DNA of 53,145 bases from Methanoregula sp. UBA154 (GTDB lineage Archaea > Halobacteriota > Methanomicrobia > Methanomicrobiales > Methanospirillaceae). The stretch is taken from positions 53,548-106,692 of the forward strand of contig DAPW01000005.1 in assembly GCA_002502245.1 (NCBI GenBank). The letters run 5' to 3'. Below, in pieces: positions 1 to 8,983 of this stretch. Position 1 is the first letter of the stretch; each line of letters begins with the position of its first letter. The position numbers and the translations under genes are program-made. The notes beneath the pieces are model-generated. The model had not been told where the DNA came from. It worked only from the letters and a program-made list of their open reading frames with translations, and made no database searches.

Positions 1-235
1 CCTGGTAACCGGCGCCGGTTCTATTCCGGGTTGCGTGAAGTAATCCCGCTGGTTGTCCCGGGTACACATACCGGCTTTTTCATCAGCGGCGTTTTTGAAA
101 TCAGGGTATAGTCATTAAGAGACCATAAAAACAGAATTGAGGTTCGGACGTAAAACCCTGAAAAAAATTGGTGATTCCTTAAAATAAGCCACAAATAAGA
201 ACAGGGATTTACGTTCATTGATGATTCCCTGAATG
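1..235. other. Gene-free left end of window
   Basis: I recognise no gene in this stretch. Frames that stay open read only as low-complexity or unfamiliar peptides. It leads directly into the first repeat block. A gene truncated by the window edge cannot be excluded for the first ~100 bases. Confidence 0.4.
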
Positions 236-575
236 AACATTTCTTCACTGTAGAAACGGGCATGAACTTTGTCAGTTCACACCGAACCATGAAAATTGCA
301 GATATGAGGGCTCCCCGCCTCAGGGCCCCTTGCGGGGCACGGCGGGGCAGTTTCGTATTTTCCAAAATGCTCCCGGTTATAGACCCGCCGCGCGGGCGTC
401 CCTTCGGAGGCGGCGGCGTTCATCGCAAATAATTGAGAGAGTAAAAAATCCTATAATCACATTTGTTTCATGCAATTTTCATGGGAAATCATTTGAGATT
501 TAGTAACGCTCTCGGGGCTTCGCCCCGCCGCTGGGGCACCCCCTCAATGCGATGACGACGTATGAGCTGTTCTCT
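236..575 (-). repeat. Intergenic modular repeat, copy 1 (modules B-C-D-E-F, minus orientation)
   Basis: Read on the minus strand, this block matches the block at 13018-13342 along most of its length, with modules in the same order. B holds a GGGGC/GCCCC hairpin near 512-535. C is an AT-rich part with ATTTCCCATGAAAATTGCA. D is a CCGCCG/CGGCGG hairpin near 385-420. E, at 301-350, has a CCCCGCC/GGCGGGG outer stem around a GCCCC-GCAA-GGGGC inner hairpin. F contains CATGCCCGTTTCTAC near 255-270. No open frame is shared between copies, so it is not a protein gene. Confidence 0.85.
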
Positions 576-599
576 TAAACGGAATAATCCGTTGCCACT

Positions 600-712
600 T
601 CAGGATATCCGGTGTTTGAAGCCGCCGCTCCGGCGCCCTTCGGGTCGGCGGCTCCCCTCCTTATCGGGGTAAGGGGGCATCACCCCCCATCGTACTTCAT
701 GAGGAATTCAAC
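600..712 (-). repeat. Solitary D module with G/C-run tail
   Basis: On the minus strand a GCCGCC...GGCGGC stem encloses a CCC-GAA-GGG hairpin (617-655), the same design as module D of the larger blocks. It is followed on the plus strand by a tail with runs of G and C (about 660-692) that recurs at 41636-41670. It therefore looks like a detached fragment of the same repeat family. Confidence 0.6.
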
Positions 713-1266
713 GGATCCAAAATTTTTGCAGTGCTCACCTATTTTTAAAGGGTAAAGTGCTTATAAAACCCCAAAAATAAATTTTGCTATTCGACGTGAA
801 AATATGTTTATAAAAATGAACTAAAATGGAGTGTGAAAAAGCACGTTATTTTCATTAAAATTTTTCATCGTTCCAAAAAAAGGTAATACTGTTCTATCAC
901 AATGTGGGGGTCGCCTCAACGTCGGGGGCGAAGGTATTGCCGAAGTCCCGAGGAGTGTCTGAAGGACACGGTCCCATGAATAATTGAAAATTTGGTGCTG
1001 AAATGGCACATTACCCTTTTTAAAAAGGTGGCTCTCGTTGATCAATCACAAAAATTTTTACAGAATCATAGAAAAAAGGTTCGAAAGCTGCAGACGGATT
1101 TGATCAATGGTCCAGACAGTTTAATCGTCCTATCGCATTAAGGGTGTCGCCACGATGGCGGGTGCGAGCCTGAGGCGAAGAACCTTGAATAGCTGAATGA
1201 GTCGTCCGGTAGATTCCAGGAAAAATGATGCGTTGGAATGGCATTATACCCAAAATGAAAAGGGGA
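713..1266. other. Gene-free stretch with a degenerate second repeat type
   Basis: No gene is recognised. Bases 1144-1200 (GGTGTCGCCAC followed by GGCGGGTGCGAG) resemble 23969-24025. A weaker relative lies at about 905-965. The rest is AT-rich with no evident structure. Confidence 0.4.
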
Positions 1267-2898
1267 TTATGCAGGAGTAGTGACAGGGATGGTTGTCTCT
1301 GTTGCCAGTTGTAAGAGCGTCTGGATCTCAATAAGTCCCCTTGGGGCAATCGTTGCCGCATGCTTTATCAGGACACCGTCTTTGTACACTTCCACCGCAA
1401 GCTCGCTCAGTGACCCGTCATCCTTCTGGATTGAGACGACAACCGGGCCCTCAGATGTCGGTATCTGATAGAGGTGCTCGCCGCTGTTTTCAATCTCCTT
1501 CAGACGGCCAGGCGTTCCCACCGATCCGGCATATTTGCCGGGATACATGATTTTCACCCAGACACCACTCTGCGGTACCGCTAGTGATGGGGGTACTGTC
1601 ACCTGCGGGGTAGCTGAGGGTACTGCTGTCGTCACAGCGGTCGGGACGATTGATGGTTGAACGGTTGTTGCAGGAACCGTCATGACCGTAGTCGGGATGC
1701 CTTCCGGAGTGCCGGACTGGTCCTGCATGAAAATATATACTCCTGCAATGACCGCAAGAACTGCCAGAGCAAGGATCGCGATCATGGCGAACGATCTCTT
1801 CCGCGAGGGTGCCGGAGGCACTGGTGCTTGGACCGGCGGGGGTACGGGGGAAGGTACAGGGGCCGATCCCGGTTCCGCCGAAACTGATCCCGGTTCCGCA
1901 GGGGGCGGTAAGGGTTCATTCACGGTCGATGGTGACAGCACGGGCCACTGCACGTCCACCGGCGGCGCTGTTATATCCGGGGGACTGGCGGGTGCTTCCG
2001 GCGGGACCTGGCCGGAAGGTTCGGTCATAGCGGCGAGCTGTGCTGCATGCGGGAGGTGTTTTGACGGGACAAGCGGGGCCGGGGCGGTCCGCGGGACGGA
2101 ATCTTCGATAAGTGGTTCGATTGAGTGGATAACTTCTTCAATCGGGCGTTCTTTTTTCTCCGCTGCCTCAACGGGAACCTGGAGAGGTGCGACCTGAATC
2201 TGCGGGACAGCCGGCTCGGGTGGCGGTGCGGTCTGCGGCGGCGGAACATCGATAGATTCCGGCGGAAGATTTTCAGCACCCGTGTCCTGTACAACCAATG
2301 TCCCGCACCGGTTGCAGAAGACCGATTCCGGAGGAACGCGGTTGCCGCACCGGTTGCAGAATGAGCCGGTGGGAAGGGACGTTGTTTCTACCGGAACCGG
2401 CATTGCCGGAACAGATTCAATGATCTTTTTCATGGGCCGGGCGATCTCGATCCGTTTTTTCGGAGGGGGGTTACTGGTAATATCAATCCTGCGGGGAGCC
2501 GGTGCCAATGCAGGCTCCGTCTCTTTCGGGGGTGCCTGGGTGACCGGGTGGTACACGGTTGAAGTGATATTCTGCCTGAGCGCCCGGACCCATTCGTCAG
2601 ATTCACGTCTCCGTTCCCCGCCGCTTGTTTTGGAGAAGGTCAGAACCATCTGGCGGGTGTTTCCGCTGATGGTTATGATGGAGATGGTAATCGTCGGATC
2701 ACGGATGGCATTCTCGCCGCTCTCCACATCTTTGAGGGTGGCCAGGTTAATCTCCTGCGGGGGGATGGTATGCTTTTTTGTGTCAATGAGGACAAGGCGG
2801 CGTGTGGTGAGGACGACCTCAAACGACACGGATTTTACTTTTACATTCTGCGCCTGGAGAACAACGCGCTCGTCGCTGTACAATTCGGGATAACTCAC
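1267..2898 (-). CDS. Zinc-ribbon membrane protein with N-terminal PH-like domain
   Basis: A 543-residue protein that starts at GTG 2898, with AAGGTGG just upstream. Residues ~1-110 look like a PH/GRAM-type beta domain (hydrophobic beta strands, then a helix with DEWVRAL). Around 182-203 is a double CxxC zinc ribbon (CNRCGNRVPPESVFCNRCG). A long Pro/Ala/Val linker follows, then one membrane span (SFAMIAILALAVLAVIAGVY), a Thr/Val-rich spacer and a ~90-residue C-terminal domain that should lie outside the cell. The layout, cytoplasmic zinc ribbon then one helix then external domain, resembles the protein at 5612-6523. Function is unknown. A role as a membrane sensor or scaffold is only inference. 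A TATA-like TTATATATAA lies at 2914-2923. Confidence 0.85.
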   Translation of the reverse strand: MSYPELYSDERVVLQAQNVKVKSVSFEVVLTTRRLVLIDTKKHTIPPQEINLATLKDVESGENAIRDPTITISIITISGNTRQMVLTFSKTSGGERRRESDEWVRALRQNITSTVYHPVTQAPPKETEPALAPAPRRIDITSNPPPKKRIEIARPMKKIIESVPAMPVPVETTSLPTGSFCNRCGNRVPPESVFCNRCGTLVVQDTGAENLPPESIDVPPPQTAPPPEPAVPQIQVAPLQVPVEAAEKKERPIEEVIHSIEPLIEDSVPRTAPAPLVPSKHLPHAAQLAAMTEPSGQVPPEAPASPPDITAPPVDVQWPVLSPSTVNEPLPPPAEPGSVSAEPGSAPVPSPVPPPVQAPVPPAPSRKRSFAMIAILALAVLAVIAGVYIFMQDQSGTPEGIPTTVMTVPATTVQPSIVPTAVTTAVPSATPQVTVPPSLAVPQSGVWVKIMYPGKYAGSVGTPGRLKEIENSGEHLYQIPTSEGPVVVSIQKDDGSLSELAVEVYKDGVLIKHAATIAPRGLIEIQTLLQLATETTIPVTTPA

Positions 2899-2987
2899 AC
2901 AACCACCTTCTGATTATATATAAGCGGTCATCAGCAGATAAGGATTTCCGGATTTCATCCTGCTATTCCGGAATAAAATCTCCACAA

Positions 2988-4265
2988 TCATAAAAATTTA
3001 CCGTTATTCATATAGATCCTGAGGACTTCGGGGACTTCAACGGATCCATCGCTCTGCTGGTTGTTTTCAAGGATTGCCCTGATAACCCGGGATGTCGCAA
3101 TCGCGGTCGAGTTGAGGGTATGGATGTGCTGCTTGGACTCAAAATCCTTTTTGTCCCGGACCCGGATATTCAGCCGCACGGCCTGGTATGAGGTGCAGTT
3201 CGAACATGAAACCACTTCCTTGTATGCATTCTCCCGCGGCATCCACACTTCGATATCGTACTTCTTGGCGGCCACCGTACCGATATCGCCCGTACAGATA
3301 TTCACCACGCGGTAAGGCAGGCCAAGTCCGGAAAACAGCTCCTCTGCATTGGCCAGCAGTTCTTCATGAATGGTCCACGAGTCTTCCGGCCGGCAGAATA
3401 CAAACTGCTCCACCTTGGTGAACTGATGGACCCGGAACAGCCCTTTGGTGTCCAGTCCATGCGCGCCGATCTCCCGGCGGAAGCACGAAGAGATGCCGGC
3501 AAGACGGAGGGGGAGGTCTTTCTCTTCGAAGATCTCGTCCCGGTACATTGCCCCGATCGGGTGTTCGCTGGTCGCGATCAGGTATGCATCGTCGCCATCG
3601 ATCTTGTACATCACGTTCTCGAAGTCCTTAAGATCCGTGACCCCCTCGTACGAGGAGCGGTTGATCATGTAGGGGGGGATAACCGGTATAAATCCCTTTT
3701 TCGCCAGCAGGTCGAGGGCATACCGCTGGAGTGCAAGGTCCAGAAGGACCAGGCTGCCTTTCAGGAAATAGAACCCTGCACCCGAAATTTTTGTTGCCCG
3801 TTCAAAGTCAGCCCAGTTGTTGTCGACAGCCAGCTGCCCGTGGTTTTTCAGCTCGAAGTCAACCGTACGCGGAGTACCGAACCGTTTTATCTCAACATTT
3901 TCAGAATCATCTTTGCCTGCCGGAACACTGTCATGCAGGATATTGGGTATGCGCATGAGGTAATTATGGATCGTATCCCGGATCTCTTCCTGCTCGGTAT
4001 CACAGGCGCGGATTTTCTGGGGCAGGGCGGCAGCCTCTGCAAGGAGATCCCGTACATCCAGCCCGGCTTTTTTTGCTGCATTGATATCCCGGGCAATCGC
4101 GTTCCGCCGCTGGCGAAGGGTATCGGTCTCAACCTTGAGCTCCCGGGACCGTGCGTCTTTTCTGAGCAGGTCGTCGACCCATTCAATCTTCCCGGGATCG
4201 TTTCTCTTCAGTAAATCTGCTTTTACTATCTCCGGATGTGACCGGACGAACCTGATGTCAAGCAT
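2988..4265 (-). CDS. serS: Seryl-tRNA synthetase, bacterial type
   Basis: 425 residues, the usual length for the common (bacterial-type) SerRS. It charges tRNA-Ser (and tRNA-Sec where present) with serine in the cytoplasm. The N-terminal ~110 residues form the long antiparallel coiled-coil arm that holds the tRNA-Ser variable arm. The class II core follows. Motif 2 shows as SSCFRREIGAHGLDTKG and FRVHQFTKVEQ. Motif 3 shows near the C-terminus as HTLNSTAIATSRVIRAILE. TSEHPIGAMYRDE is the serine/ATP pocket. It starts at ATG 4265. This is not the rare methanogenic-type SerRS known from some methanogens, which fits Methanomicrobiales. It is likely transcribed alone. The gene downstream (1267-2898) has its own TATA-like element. 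Confidence 0.97.
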   Translation of the reverse strand: MLDIRFVRSHPEIVKADLLKRNDPGKIEWVDDLLRKDARSRELKVETDTLRQRRNAIARDINAAKKAGLDVRDLLAEAAALPQKIRACDTEQEEIRDTIHNYLMRIPNILHDSVPAGKDDSENVEIKRFGTPRTVDFELKNHGQLAVDNNWADFERATKISGAGFYFLKGSLVLLDLALQRYALDLLAKKGFIPVIPPYMINRSSYEGVTDLKDFENVMYKIDGDDAYLIATSEHPIGAMYRDEIFEEKDLPLRLAGISSCFRREIGAHGLDTKGLFRVHQFTKVEQFVFCRPEDSWTIHEELLANAEELFSGLGLPYRVVNICTGDIGTVAAKKYDIEVWMPRENAYKEVVSCSNCTSYQAVRLNIRVRDKKDFESKQHIHTLNSTAIATSRVIRAILENNQQSDGSVEVPEVLRIYMNNGKFL

Positions 4266-4865
4266 GGAATAACCTTCGCACTGTCATTTCTGCATTCCTA
4301 TGAAATTATAACCCATCATAATTTATCGTTTTTAATTCTTATGTTGAACCGATGCATCCGGTTTTAACCAATACTGATGAACGTGAACGCAACTGTCATC
4401 GGCGGGCAGCTCAACACCTGATCACCAGATGCAGAAATCCGTATTCCCTGCGCCCGAATAGACGGATGACCATCAGGACCGGAATTATAGTCCTCTGGAG
4501 TCTATACAACGGTACTGCGGTGCGGATCCTGCAACCGGCACGAACTGGTGCGCTGGTCGTATATTGCTTCTTCCCGGTATCAGACGAGACAACCGTGCTG
4601 CCGGAATCTCTTTGAGAGGAGAAGACGTTCCGGCCGGTATGGCATCGCAAAAGATGATGGAACCCCGTGTGATTGCGAGGATAAATTCCCGCCCGGATCC
4701 ATGAAACAGGTATGGGTTGTTGACGGGAATACGCCTTGGTGGGCATTTGACCGGAAGCACGGATATTCCGATTAACGGTGCCTGAACAAAGAAGCAGACC
4801 GTTGAATCAGTCCCGGATCTGGTACTGCCGGAAATCCTTAATCCTTGCAGTGTAAGTGATGTATT
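4266..4865. other. Gene-free 600-bp stretch
   Basis: No gene is recognised. Several frames stay open for 75-110 codons on both strands at 4411-4775, but none shows a recognisable domain or a convincing ribosome binding site. The mix of overlapping open frames could reflect a decayed gene. The serS promoter must lie near the left end, where AT-rich sequence (4300-4345) precedes the start. Confidence 0.35.
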
Positions 4866-5237
4866 ATGCGGTCCGGCCGGAACCTGATCTTTATCTATAA
4901 TTGTAACCGGGGAAACCTCTCTGCTATCAAGGATTATTCTCAGAAACTCAGTAATGGCAAGGAACCGGGGTGCAACCTGCTCGCCCTTATTTCAAGCCCG
5001 GTTGGTATAAAAAAGATCTGGAAACGATATATCCAGGCACTCAGGATACCGTGCCGGTTCCTCTACCATGATGAATATGAGGATGAATTCGGGGCATTGA
5101 TCACCCCGCTGCCCGCGGTAATCCTTCACAACCGGAAGACACGAAGCCTCTTTATCTCAGCAGATGAACTGAACAGAGTGCAGACAAAAGAGGACCTGAT
5201 CGTGCTGGTGAACCGGAAACTCGGGGAACTGCCCTGA
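4866..5237 (+). CDS. Small conserved protein, alpha/beta (thioredoxin-like?) family
   Basis: 123 residues, ATG 4866. The pattern recalls a widespread family of ~120-residue proteins of unknown function that begin with a beta strand FLYNxDxGLLNAxxDYxHKL, have a CxLCAL motif, and end in ISAEEL and a helical tail. Here the equivalents are FIYNCNRGNLSAIKDYSQKL, CNLLAL (the second Cys is Leu), an AVILHNRKTRSLFISADEL segment, and TKEDLIVLVNRKLGE at the C-terminus. The assignment is from memory of that family, not from a search. The loss of the second Cys and an extra Cys early on argue against a conserved redox pair here. It stands alone between gene-free stretches. Confidence 0.7.
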   Translation: MRSGRNLIFIYNCNRGNLSAIKDYSQKLSNGKEPGCNLLALISSPVGIKKIWKRYIQALRIPCRFLYHDEYEDEFGALITPLPAVILHNRKTRSLFISADELNRVQTKEDLIVLVNRKLGELP

Positions 5238-5344
5238 TTCCGGGATAGGGTATACATTCCCGCGTTTTTTCCCATTTTTCCGTCCAGGATTAAAAAAAGA
5301 TGGGTAAAGTATCAACTTAGTCCCTGACTTCTAGCTCTAACAGT

Positions 5345-5492
5345 AGTCCCCCCTTGCGCCAGCCCTGCCCCCCATTGGGGGCGGGGGCGCATGCGATTCC
5401 TCCATATTACCCAAAATCACGGTTTAGGTAATACAGCACTATCGCAACCGGGGCGCCATAGCGGCGGGGCGAAGCCCCTGGAGCGTCAGCAT
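5345..5492 (+). repeat. Intergenic modular repeat, copy 2 (modules A-B, plus orientation)
   Basis: Module A (5345-5400) begins CCCCCCTTGCGCC, continues with a G/C-run hairpin and ends near GCGCATGCGAT. Module B (5428-5492) holds ATACAGCACTATCGCAACCG and a GGGGC-GAA-GCCCC hairpin. The same A then B order is found at 40930-41070, and in reverse at 24085-24236 and 41700-41872. Confidence 0.8.
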
Positions 5493-5611
5493 TTTTCGAT
5501 CATCGGCAGGTGCACTTTTTCGCCTTCCATTTTGGTAGGCAATTTTTGTTGTTTTTTCCCTCGGAAATCCTTCTTGAACTTAAGGGTTAAAATAACACTT
5601 TACCCAAAAGA

Positions 5612-6523
5612 TTATCCGCTGCGTTTCTTGTACTCGAAGACCTTGTCAACAACCTTGTAAGATTCGCCATTATAGAAATGGGCAGTAATCTCGACCCGGT
5701 CGGTCCTCTGCGTTCCCTGGAGGGTGATAAAGGTCCCCCGGAATTCCGGCCTGAAGGATTTTCTCTCAACGGTTCCATCGGATCGCGTAAGGGTAACCGC
5801 CAGCTCCCTGACCGCGTACTGACCTTCCCCTCCCTGGAATTTTACCGTAATGATGGAGGAGATCGCATCCCGTTCGACATCGATGATAAGGTCGCGGTTC
5901 ACGGGGAGCACCTGGGTGGGACCGGCAGTAAGCGTTACCGTACTGCTGTCGGGAGCAGGCGCTGGCGGGGACCCGGCAGGTCCCGGGACGGCCGGTGGGA
6001 CCGATCCCGGCGGGGTTGTACCCGCACCGGAAAGCATGGGGAGCACGACGAAATACACTGCCGCACCGAGCAGGGCAAGGACCAGGATCCCGGCAAGGAT
6101 CATGGTCTGCTGCGGGAGGGGGGGTTTCGGGTCGGTCTCTTCGGGAGGTATGGTATTATTATCAACAGCGTCAGCACGGGACCAGGTAGCAGCCATGGCA
6201 GCAACCCTCGCGACCTCTGCCGGTGTCTCCTTCACCGGCGGTTCAGCCGGGGATTGGGCCTCCCGGGGTGAAGTGGTATCAGGTGCCGGTGAGACCGGGG
6301 CAGCGACAGGTGCGGCCACTACCGGTATTGTTACCGGTGGCGCAGCAGCCGGGCTTACCGGTGCTCCACAGGATTCGCAGAACCTTGCATTTGCTCCAAG
6401 CGCTGCACCGCACTGCAGGCAGGCCGGCAGGGCTTCGATCTTTGCACCGCACGATTCACAAAATTTCATCCCGGGAGTAACCGGGCTGCCGCATTTCCGG
6501 CAGGTCTGGGGATTTGCAGTCAT
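5612..6523 (-). CDS. Zinc-ribbon membrane protein with extracytoplasmic domain
   Basis: 303 residues, ATG 6523. Four CxxC pairs in the first ~52 residues (CRKCG, CESCG, CLQCG, CESCG) form two zinc ribbons. A Pro/Ala/Val linker follows, then one membrane span near 140-162 (MILAGILVLALLGAAVYFVV), a Pro-rich segment and a ~100-residue beta-rich C-terminal domain (RDLIIDVERDAISSIITVKF...). The zinc ribbons should be inside and the beta domain outside. The architecture matches the protein at 1267-2898, although the C-terminal domains differ. Function is unknown. Such proteins are common in Methanomicrobiales. It has no obvious operon partner. Confidence 0.85.
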   Translation of the reverse strand: MTANPQTCRKCGSPVTPGMKFCESCGAKIEALPACLQCGAALGANARFCESCGAPVSPAAAPPVTIPVVAAPVAAPVSPAPDTTSPREAQSPAEPPVKETPAEVARVAAMAATWSRADAVDNNTIPPEETDPKPPLPQQTMILAGILVLALLGAAVYFVVLPMLSGAGTTPPGSVPPAVPGPAGSPPAPAPDSSTVTLTAGPTQVLPVNRDLIIDVERDAISSIITVKFQGGEGQYAVRELAVTLTRSDGTVERKSFRPEFRGTFITLQGTQRTDRVEITAHFYNGESYKVVDKVFEYKKRSG

Positions 6524-7126
6524 GTATATGCACCATACGGATTCAGCACGATCATCAGTCCTGATATTGGTAGTACTATGTTAAGATTGTATATGCATCT
6601 GATTTCCTGAAGGGGGTAAAAAAACCGTTTTTGCATCAATTTTTTTCATTCCTCACGTGTTGGATAATTTTTTGCGGCAGTCCTCAGGCTGCCCTGAGGT
6701 GGACTGGTTTTTTTGCCGGGTACAGCCCCGGCGGAAAAAGCTGGTACTTTTTGTGCCGCAGGACCTGCACATTCTCCTGATACCGAAATTCGCCAGGGAT
6801 GCCGGGAGGATAACATGGATCATAGCGGGTGCGATCGTCAGCTACCAGACAGTATCGGCAGAGTTACCGGTAAAAAAACCGCTCATCATACCGCTGGTGA
6901 TACAGGGACATTCAGCATCGTTTATAGTCCCTGACAGAGTAGCTTTCCCGGCAATTAGTATCAGGTATATCGGGACCGGGCCGTGGTCACGAGAGGGCAG
7001 GATGTTCATTGTGCTTCCCTGCCGGTCCTTGAGCTTTTCATCACCCGGTCGTTTCCTGCCCCCATCCGGACAAAATATCTTTCAGGGCCGACTATCCAAT
7101 TCTCTTATTGCAGGAAATACCTGATT
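6524..7126. other. Gene-free 600-bp stretch
   Basis: A plus-strand frame is open at 6657-7124 (155 codons), but its composition (many Arg, Pro and Ser, no domain) does not look like a protein. On the minus strand a short stretch around 6720-7000 reads like protein but is broken by stops, so an old decayed gene is possible. The region ends at the start of the CooC-like gene. Confidence 0.35.
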
Positions 7127-7915
7127 ATGAAGATTGCAGTATCCGGGAAGGGAGGGACCGGCAAGACATTCCTGGCAGGAATGCTGGCTGCACGGTTTGC
7201 TGCCGGTGGACACCCCGTGATCGCCATCGATGCCGATCCTTCACCCAACCTTGCCCTGACCCTGGGACTCTCCTCAGATGAAGCAGGCACGATCGTCCCC
7301 ATTGCCGAGAATGATGACCTGATCCGGCTCAAGACCGGTGCGGATTATTCCGGGATTTTCCGGCTTAACTTTACCGTTGATGATATCATCGAGCACCATA
7401 CGGTTCTGACACCTTCCGGAGCACATCTGATGGTGATGGGGACCGTCCGTTCCATGGGTTCCGGGTGTACCTGTCCGGCCCATGCTGTTGTGAAGGCGCT
7501 CCTCCGGCATCTCATTGTTGAACGTGACGAAGTAGTCATCCTCGATATGGATGCCGGGATTGAACATCTCGGACGTGCCACCGCGGAACACGTGGACACG
7601 ATGCTGGTCGTGTCGGATGCCAACCGGAGATCCCTAGAGGTGGCACGGACGATCTGCCGGATGGCCGCAGCCTCTGCGATACGGCAGGTCGGGCTTGTTG
7701 GTAACAGGATAACCGGCCCTTCGCAGGAACATGCCCTGCGGACATTTGCGGAAGATAACGGGATTGCACTCCTTGCCCTGATACCGTTCGACCAGGGTGT
7801 ATCAGAGAACGGTATCAGCGGTGCACCAATCGATGAAGAGCATTCTTCTGCAATTCATGAAATTGCACGTCTGTCCTGCCTGCTTGAAACGGGTTCCCGT
7901 ACGGAAAACCGCTGA
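7127..7915 (+). CDS. CooC-like P-loop ATPase (CO dehydrogenase nickel insertion type)
   Basis: 262 residues from ATG 7127. I prefer this start to the upstream in-frame one at 6983 because MKIAVSGKGGTGKT is the family N-terminus. The deviant Walker A motif (GKGGTGKT, residues 7-14) and the DADPSPNLAL switch identify the MinD/ParA/CooC superfamily. The GCTCPAHA segment (a CxC pair near residue 110) is the metal-binding CxC signature of CooC-type ATPases that help insert nickel in CO dehydrogenase/acetyl-CoA synthase. VILDMDAGIEHLGR is the Walker B region. No CODH gene lies next to it in this window, so the client enzyme is inferred. Lys near residue 8 should dimerise the protein in the ATP state. 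Confidence 0.88.
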   Translation: MKIAVSGKGGTGKTFLAGMLAARFAAGGHPVIAIDADPSPNLALTLGLSSDEAGTIVPIAENDDLIRLKTGADYSGIFRLNFTVDDIIEHHTVLTPSGAHLMVMGTVRSMGSGCTCPAHAVVKALLRHLIVERDEVVILDMDAGIEHLGRATAEHVDTMLVVSDANRRSLEVARTICRMAAASAIRQVGLVGNRITGPSQEHALRTFAEDNGIALLALIPFDQGVSENGISGAPIDEEHSSAIHEIARLSCLLETGSRTENR

Positions 7916-8165
7916 ATTGCAGGGCAACGAGAAAACGATCAGTACTCCTTGGCACGGGTATACGGGTACGTCCGGTTTCTTTGCACAGTACCTGACCCGG
8001 AAGCCGGCACCCGGTCCTGCTCGTGGAAATCGTCCCGGGCTGGAGCTCTTCGATATGGGCTATCTGCTCGTTGATATCGGTTTTTTCCGGGATCTCGATC
8101 CGGGCAAGAATCGTGTTGGAGCCGCCGAACATATCAAGAGTTACGCCGAGTGCGATCCCCCCGGC
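7815..8165 (-). pseudogene. Possible remnant of an unidentified gene
   Basis: A minus-strand frame runs from a TAA at 8166-8168 to a stop at 7815. Its first ~40 residues (GIALGVTLDMFGGSNTILAR, then IEIPEKTDINEQIAHIEEL) look like genuine protein with balanced Ile/Glu/Leu content. The rest is Arg/Pro/Thr-rich and overlaps the 3' end of the CooC-like gene, as expected of random sequence. There is no start codon with a ribosome binding site. It may be a C-terminal fragment left after a deletion. The family is not recognised. Confidence 0.3.
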
Positions 8166-8237
8166 TTATAGGAGGAGTATTATACGCGCACGATACGAAG
8201 GTGTTTATGAGAGTATGCGACAAGGATGTGAGCCGTC

Positions 8238-8864
8238 ATGAACACCCGCCATAATCCCTGGGATGATGACTACCTGCGTCGCGGACGGCTCTGGGGTGGC
8301 AGTGCCGGCTCTCTTCCCCGGCTGCCGCATTCTTCCCGCATTCTCGAACTCGGTTGCGGTAATGGAAAAACAGTATCAGCTCTTGTTGGGGGAGGCTGTT
8401 GTGTGACGGCTGTTGATTTTTCCCCGCATGCCGCATTCCTGTGCCGGCATACCTGTGCGGATCCGGATCAGGCCAGGATCCTAATCGCGGATATCAGGAA
8501 GACCCCGTTCCGCAATAATTCCTTTGATGCGGTCATTGCTTCCCATATCACCGGTCACCTTTCCGTTGACGGGCGCCGGCACATGGCGAGCGAGGTTCTC
8601 CGCCTTCTTGCACCCGGAGGTACACTGTATTTCCGCGATTTCTCTACCGGAGACTTCCGGTATGGCCGCGGTAAAGAAACTGAACCGGGGACGTTCCTGA
8701 GAAAAAACGGTATCGCCACCCACTATTTCACCGATGATGAGCTCCCGACCCTTTTTGCCGGTCTTGCAGTACGGCTTCTGATACAGCACCGGTGGGCGAT
8801 GCGGGTCAGGGGAACCGTATTGCCCCGGGCAGAGATCGTTGCGGAATTTAAAAAATCCGGCTGA
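8238..8864 (+). CDS. Class I SAM-dependent methyltransferase
   Basis: 208 residues, ATG 8238, with AAGGATGTG about ten bases upstream. Motif I ILELGCGNGKT (near residues 33-43) binds S-adenosylmethionine. VTAVDFSPHA is the strand 2 acidic region, ILIADIRKTPF the post-II adenine contact, and FDAVIASHITGHL motif IV. LRLLAPGGTLYFRDF is the typical strand 5 of this fold. The overall pattern resembles METTL-like or ubiE-like methyltransferases that start with a W-DxxY-RGRLW segment. The substrate cannot be told from sequence. No neighbour is translationally coupled to it. Confidence 0.9.
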   Translation: MNTRHNPWDDDYLRRGRLWGGSAGSLPRLPHSSRILELGCGNGKTVSALVGGGCCVTAVDFSPHAAFLCRHTCADPDQARILIADIRKTPFRNNSFDAVIASHITGHLSVDGRRHMASEVLRLLAPGGTLYFRDFSTGDFRYGRGKETEPGTFLRKNGIATHYFTDDELPTLFAGLAVRLLIQHRWAMRVRGTVLPRAEIVAEFKKSG

Positions 8865-8983
8865 CTAACGGCTGTTTACCTTTTGTACGAAAGGACTGTT
8901 CTCATGCCTTCTGCCAGAGCGGCCGGTGCTGTTTTGACAATTCCGGTCCTGAAGAAAAGGCAGTAAAATGGATACGCACGGTC

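Noticed and set aside
1682..2197. A Gly/Thr/Ser-rich 171-codon plus frame opposite the zinc-ribbon protein
   Set aside because: It is the mirror of the Pro/Ala/Val linker. The repeats arise from codon bias, not from a real protein.
6657..7124. A 155-codon plus frame before the CooC-like gene
   Set aside because: Composition is unlike a protein, and it overlaps other open but equally poor frames.
7105..7332. Upstream extension of the CooC-like protein from 6983
   Set aside because: The conserved N-terminus (MKIAVSGKGGTGKT) begins at 7127, and the extension lacks conservation-like character.
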